Below are positions 19,678 through 21,518 of a stretch of 21,518 bases of DNA, piece after piece. The translations under genes and the position numbers were made by a program. This DNA is from a candidate division WWE3 bacterium. Its GTDB lineage: Bacteria > Patescibacteriota > WWE3 > UBA101185 > UBA10185. The first letter of the stretch is position 1. Every line of letters starts with the position of its first letter. Where the stretch lies: NCBI GenBank assembly GCA_003564915.1, contig PXDX01000109.1:1-21518 (forward strand), in the 5' to 3' direction. Below the pieces are notes generated by a model. It was not told where the DNA came from. It did not search any database and saw only the letters and a program-made list of their open reading frames with translations.

Positions 19678-21518
19678 ATGCCCAAAAAAAGGGGACGTAA
19701 GAAAAAATTTAGACTTAATTTGAACCTGGACCTTAGACCGGACGTGATAAAGTCCATTTCGGCAGTGGTTCTCTTTCTAATTGGGAGTTTGATTCTAATA
19801 TCACTCTTCACCGATGGATATATGATCAATCGCTTTCTCAAGAATCTTGTAATTACAGGATTCGGTTTTGCAGGCTATCTAATTCCCATTATTTTACTCT
19901 TACTTGGTACTTTCTTTGTAGATGCTCTTAGCTTTAGGTTTAAAAGTCCTTGGGTTCTCTCCGGTCTGATAGGTTTTCTTTTTTCCTTGTCCGGGATTCT
20001 AGCTCTTTTTTGCGGCAGAGAGAGGTTGGCTCGAGTAGGAGCAGAGCGTATCTGTGGAGGACTTGTTGGCGCTCAGATTTTTAATTTTCTGGTTTCTGCT
20101 TTAAGTATCTACGGGGCAATTATTTTACTATTCTCCGTGTTTTTGATCTCGTTCATGCTTGTCTCTAGTTTATCTATAAATCAAGCTTTGGAATTGATCA
20201 AAAAAGCTATCTCCAGAATTTCAGGAGTCGAGGCTTCGGATACCGATCCCTCTGATGAAGAAGACGAAGAGGATGAAACTACATTAGGGGATCTGATTGG
20301 AGATACAGAATCAATAGAAGAGGAAGATGAGGAAAAAATCTCGAACCAAACGGAGCCGCGAATAGAAGTTCTACCCTCCTTTTCCGAACCCCAAGGGGAA
20401 GTAGCAGTGAATCTGACGAAGAAAGAAGAGGGTTCTCTTACTTCTATAGCACCCACGCTCCCTTACGCAGATAAAGTATGGCAACTACCTCCTTTAAGTC
20501 TTTTGGATGATACAAAGGAGCAAAAGCCCGATTCCGGAAATGTTAAATCACGTATAGAAATCATTGAATCAACGCTAAAATCATTTGGAATAGATGCCAA
20601 AGTCGAAGAAACCAAGCCCGGTCCCTCGGTTACTCAATACGCACTGAGAGCGTCAAGAGGGACAAAGATCTCCAAGATCGTGAACCTACAGTATGATTTG
20701 GCTCTGGCTTTGGCTTCTCCAACGGGATCAGTCAGAATAGAGGCTCCTATTCCGGGACGCTCCTTAGTCGGAATAGAAGTGCCCAATAACAACCGGGTTA
20801 TAGTACCTTTCCGTGCTCTCTTGACATCCGATCCTATGAAAAACATTAAATCCAAATTGGGAATAGTTCTTGGGAAAGACGTTGGAGGTAAGGTTTTCGT
20901 TTATGATATCGGAAAAATGCCTCATTTACTTGTGGCCGGCGCGACCGGTTCAGGAAAATCGGTTTTTCTACACTCATCACTCTTTTCGGTGTTGTTTAGA
21001 GCAACTCCCCAAGAGGTAAAATTTATTTTGGTCGATCCAAAGAGAGTTGAATTTACCCAGTACGAAGGAATACCCCACTTGCTGACGCCTGTTGTCACCG
21101 ATATAGATAGCGCTTCCTCGGTTTTTAAATGGGCTGTTTCTGAGATGGAGAGACGTTATAAACTTTTTGAAAATGCTAAGACCAGGAACATCAATTCCTA
21201 TAACGAGAAATCAGGATTCCAAGCCCTCCCGTATATAATGATCGTTGTTGATGAATTGGGAGAGATCATGGTATCCGATCCCGCCGGGGTGGAAAAGAGT
21301 ATTATTCGCTTGGCACAGTTAGCACGAGCTACGGGAGTTCATTTGGTTTTGTCGGTTCAAAGGCCTTCCACGAATGTAATTACAGGGTTGATTAAGGCCA
21401 ATCTGCCCGTTAAAATTGCATTCCAGGTATCTTCGAAGATTAACTCTCGTGTAATTCTGGACCGTAACGGGGCGGAATTGCTGCTGGGCAGGGGAGATAT
21501 GCTGAGGATACCGCCCGG
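19678..21518 (+). CDS. ftsK: DNA translocase FtsK/SpoIIIE (3' partial)
   Basis: A membrane-anchored motor that moves chromosomal DNA through the division septum. 613 codons are visible before the window ends. A basic N-terminus (KKRGRKKK) is followed by several hydrophobic TM segments in the first ~165 residues. An acidic, low-complexity linker follows (about 178-225), then the alpha domain (GPSVTQYAL), and the RecA-like motor with Walker A GATGSGKS (421-428) and Walker B IMIVVDELGE. The LSVQRPS segment typical of FtsK is present. The C-terminal gamma DNA-reading domain would lie beyond the window. ATG 19678 is the first in-frame start and sits next to an extended -10. The linker is short compared with E. 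coli FtsK. Confidence 0.95.
   Translation, partial: MPKKRGRKKKFRLNLNLDLRPDVIKSISAVVLFLIGSLILISLFTDGYMINRFLKNLVITGFGFAGYLIPIILLLLGTFFVDALSFRFKSPWVLSGLIGFLFSLSGILALFCGRERLARVGAERICGGLVGAQIFNFLVSALSIYGAIILLFSVFLISFMLVSSLSINQALELIKKAISRISGVEASDTDPSDEEDEEDETTLGDLIGDTESIEEEDEEKISNQTEPRIEVLPSFSEPQGEVAVNLTKKEEGSLTSIAPTLPYADKVWQLPPLSLLDDTKEQKPDSGNVKSRIEIIESTLKSFGIDAKVEETKPGPSVTQYALRASRGTKISKIVNLQYDLALALASPTGSVRIEAPIPGRSLVGIEVPNNNRVIVPFRALLTSDPMKNIKSKLGIVLGKDVGGKVFVYDIGKMPHLLVAGATGSGKSVFLHSSLFSVLFRATPQEVKFILVDPKRVEFTQYEGIPHLLTPVVTDIDSASSVFKWAVSEMERRYKLFENAKTRNINSYNEKSGFQALPYIMIVVDELGEIMVSDPAGVEKSIIRLAQLARATGVHLVLSVQRPSTNVITGLIKANLPVKIAFQVSSKINSRVILDRNGAELLLGRGDMLRIPP

Noticed and set aside
1..21518. 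Recoded TGA (code 4 or 25)
   Set aside because: TGA ends several complete genes at family-appropriate positions and no in-frame TGA interrupts conserved domains.
1..21518. tRNA genes, CRISPR arrays, insertion sequences
   Set aside because: No tRNA-like arms, no regularly spaced direct repeats and no transposase frames were found on reading both strands.

Overview
The window reads as chromosomal DNA of a small-genome bacterium, most likely a Patescibacteria/CPR lineage. This is inferred from several traits: IF-2 lacks its N-terminal extension, the nusA-infB-DHH-rpsO-pnp island is reduced, OFOR is a two-subunit form beside an ADP-forming acetyl-CoA synthetase, and genes are compact and moderately AT-rich by eye. 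TGA serves as a stop (for example infB), so there is no sign of code 4 or 25. No tRNA, rRNA, CRISPR array, transposase or phage gene was seen. No gene-free stretch exceeds about 210 bases.

Left part (1-5674, + strand): an energy module. A 5'-truncated ADP-forming acyl-CoA synthetase is fused at its C-terminus to a flavin/NAD(P) reductase domain. It overlaps by ATGA a gamma-alpha fused 2-oxoacid:ferredoxin oxidoreductase, which overlaps by ATGA its beta subunit. A separately promoted small ferredoxin with a three-cysteine (3Fe-4S-like) pattern follows, then a YbaK-type aminoacyl-tRNA deacylase-like gene. Together they could oxidise a 2-oxoacid, make acyl-CoA, conserve it as ATP and pass electrons through ferredoxin and flavin to NAD(P).

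Middle left (5884-9100, - strand): a short protein resembling the TM helices of MscS-type channels and a P2-type (Ca2+-like) ATPase, separated from the + strand genes by a long hairpin.

Centre (9192-15895, + strand): transcription, translation and RNA-turnover genes. The order is nusA (with an apparent leader terminator), infB, an orphan 107-aa gene with a very strong ribosome binding site and its own terminator, a truncated DHH-family protein without its metal motifs, rpsO, and pnp behind a large RNA-hairpin leader.

Right part (15960-21518, + strand): a 47-aa zinc ribbon overlapping a Lon-like AAA+ protein with no protease domain and no aromatic pore-loop residue; a family 4 uracil-DNA glycosylase with His in place of one cluster cysteine; an RNase J homologue lacking its last metal-binding His; and the start of ftsK, which runs off the window.

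Two themes cross the window. Many first genes have a -10 box ending only 6-10 bases before the start codon and no Shine-Dalgarno, which points to leaderless mRNAs, whereas internal genes carry Shine-Dalgarno sequences. In addition, several familiar enzymes (DHH, RNase J, Lon, UDG, ferredoxin) lack residues or domains normally considered essential.
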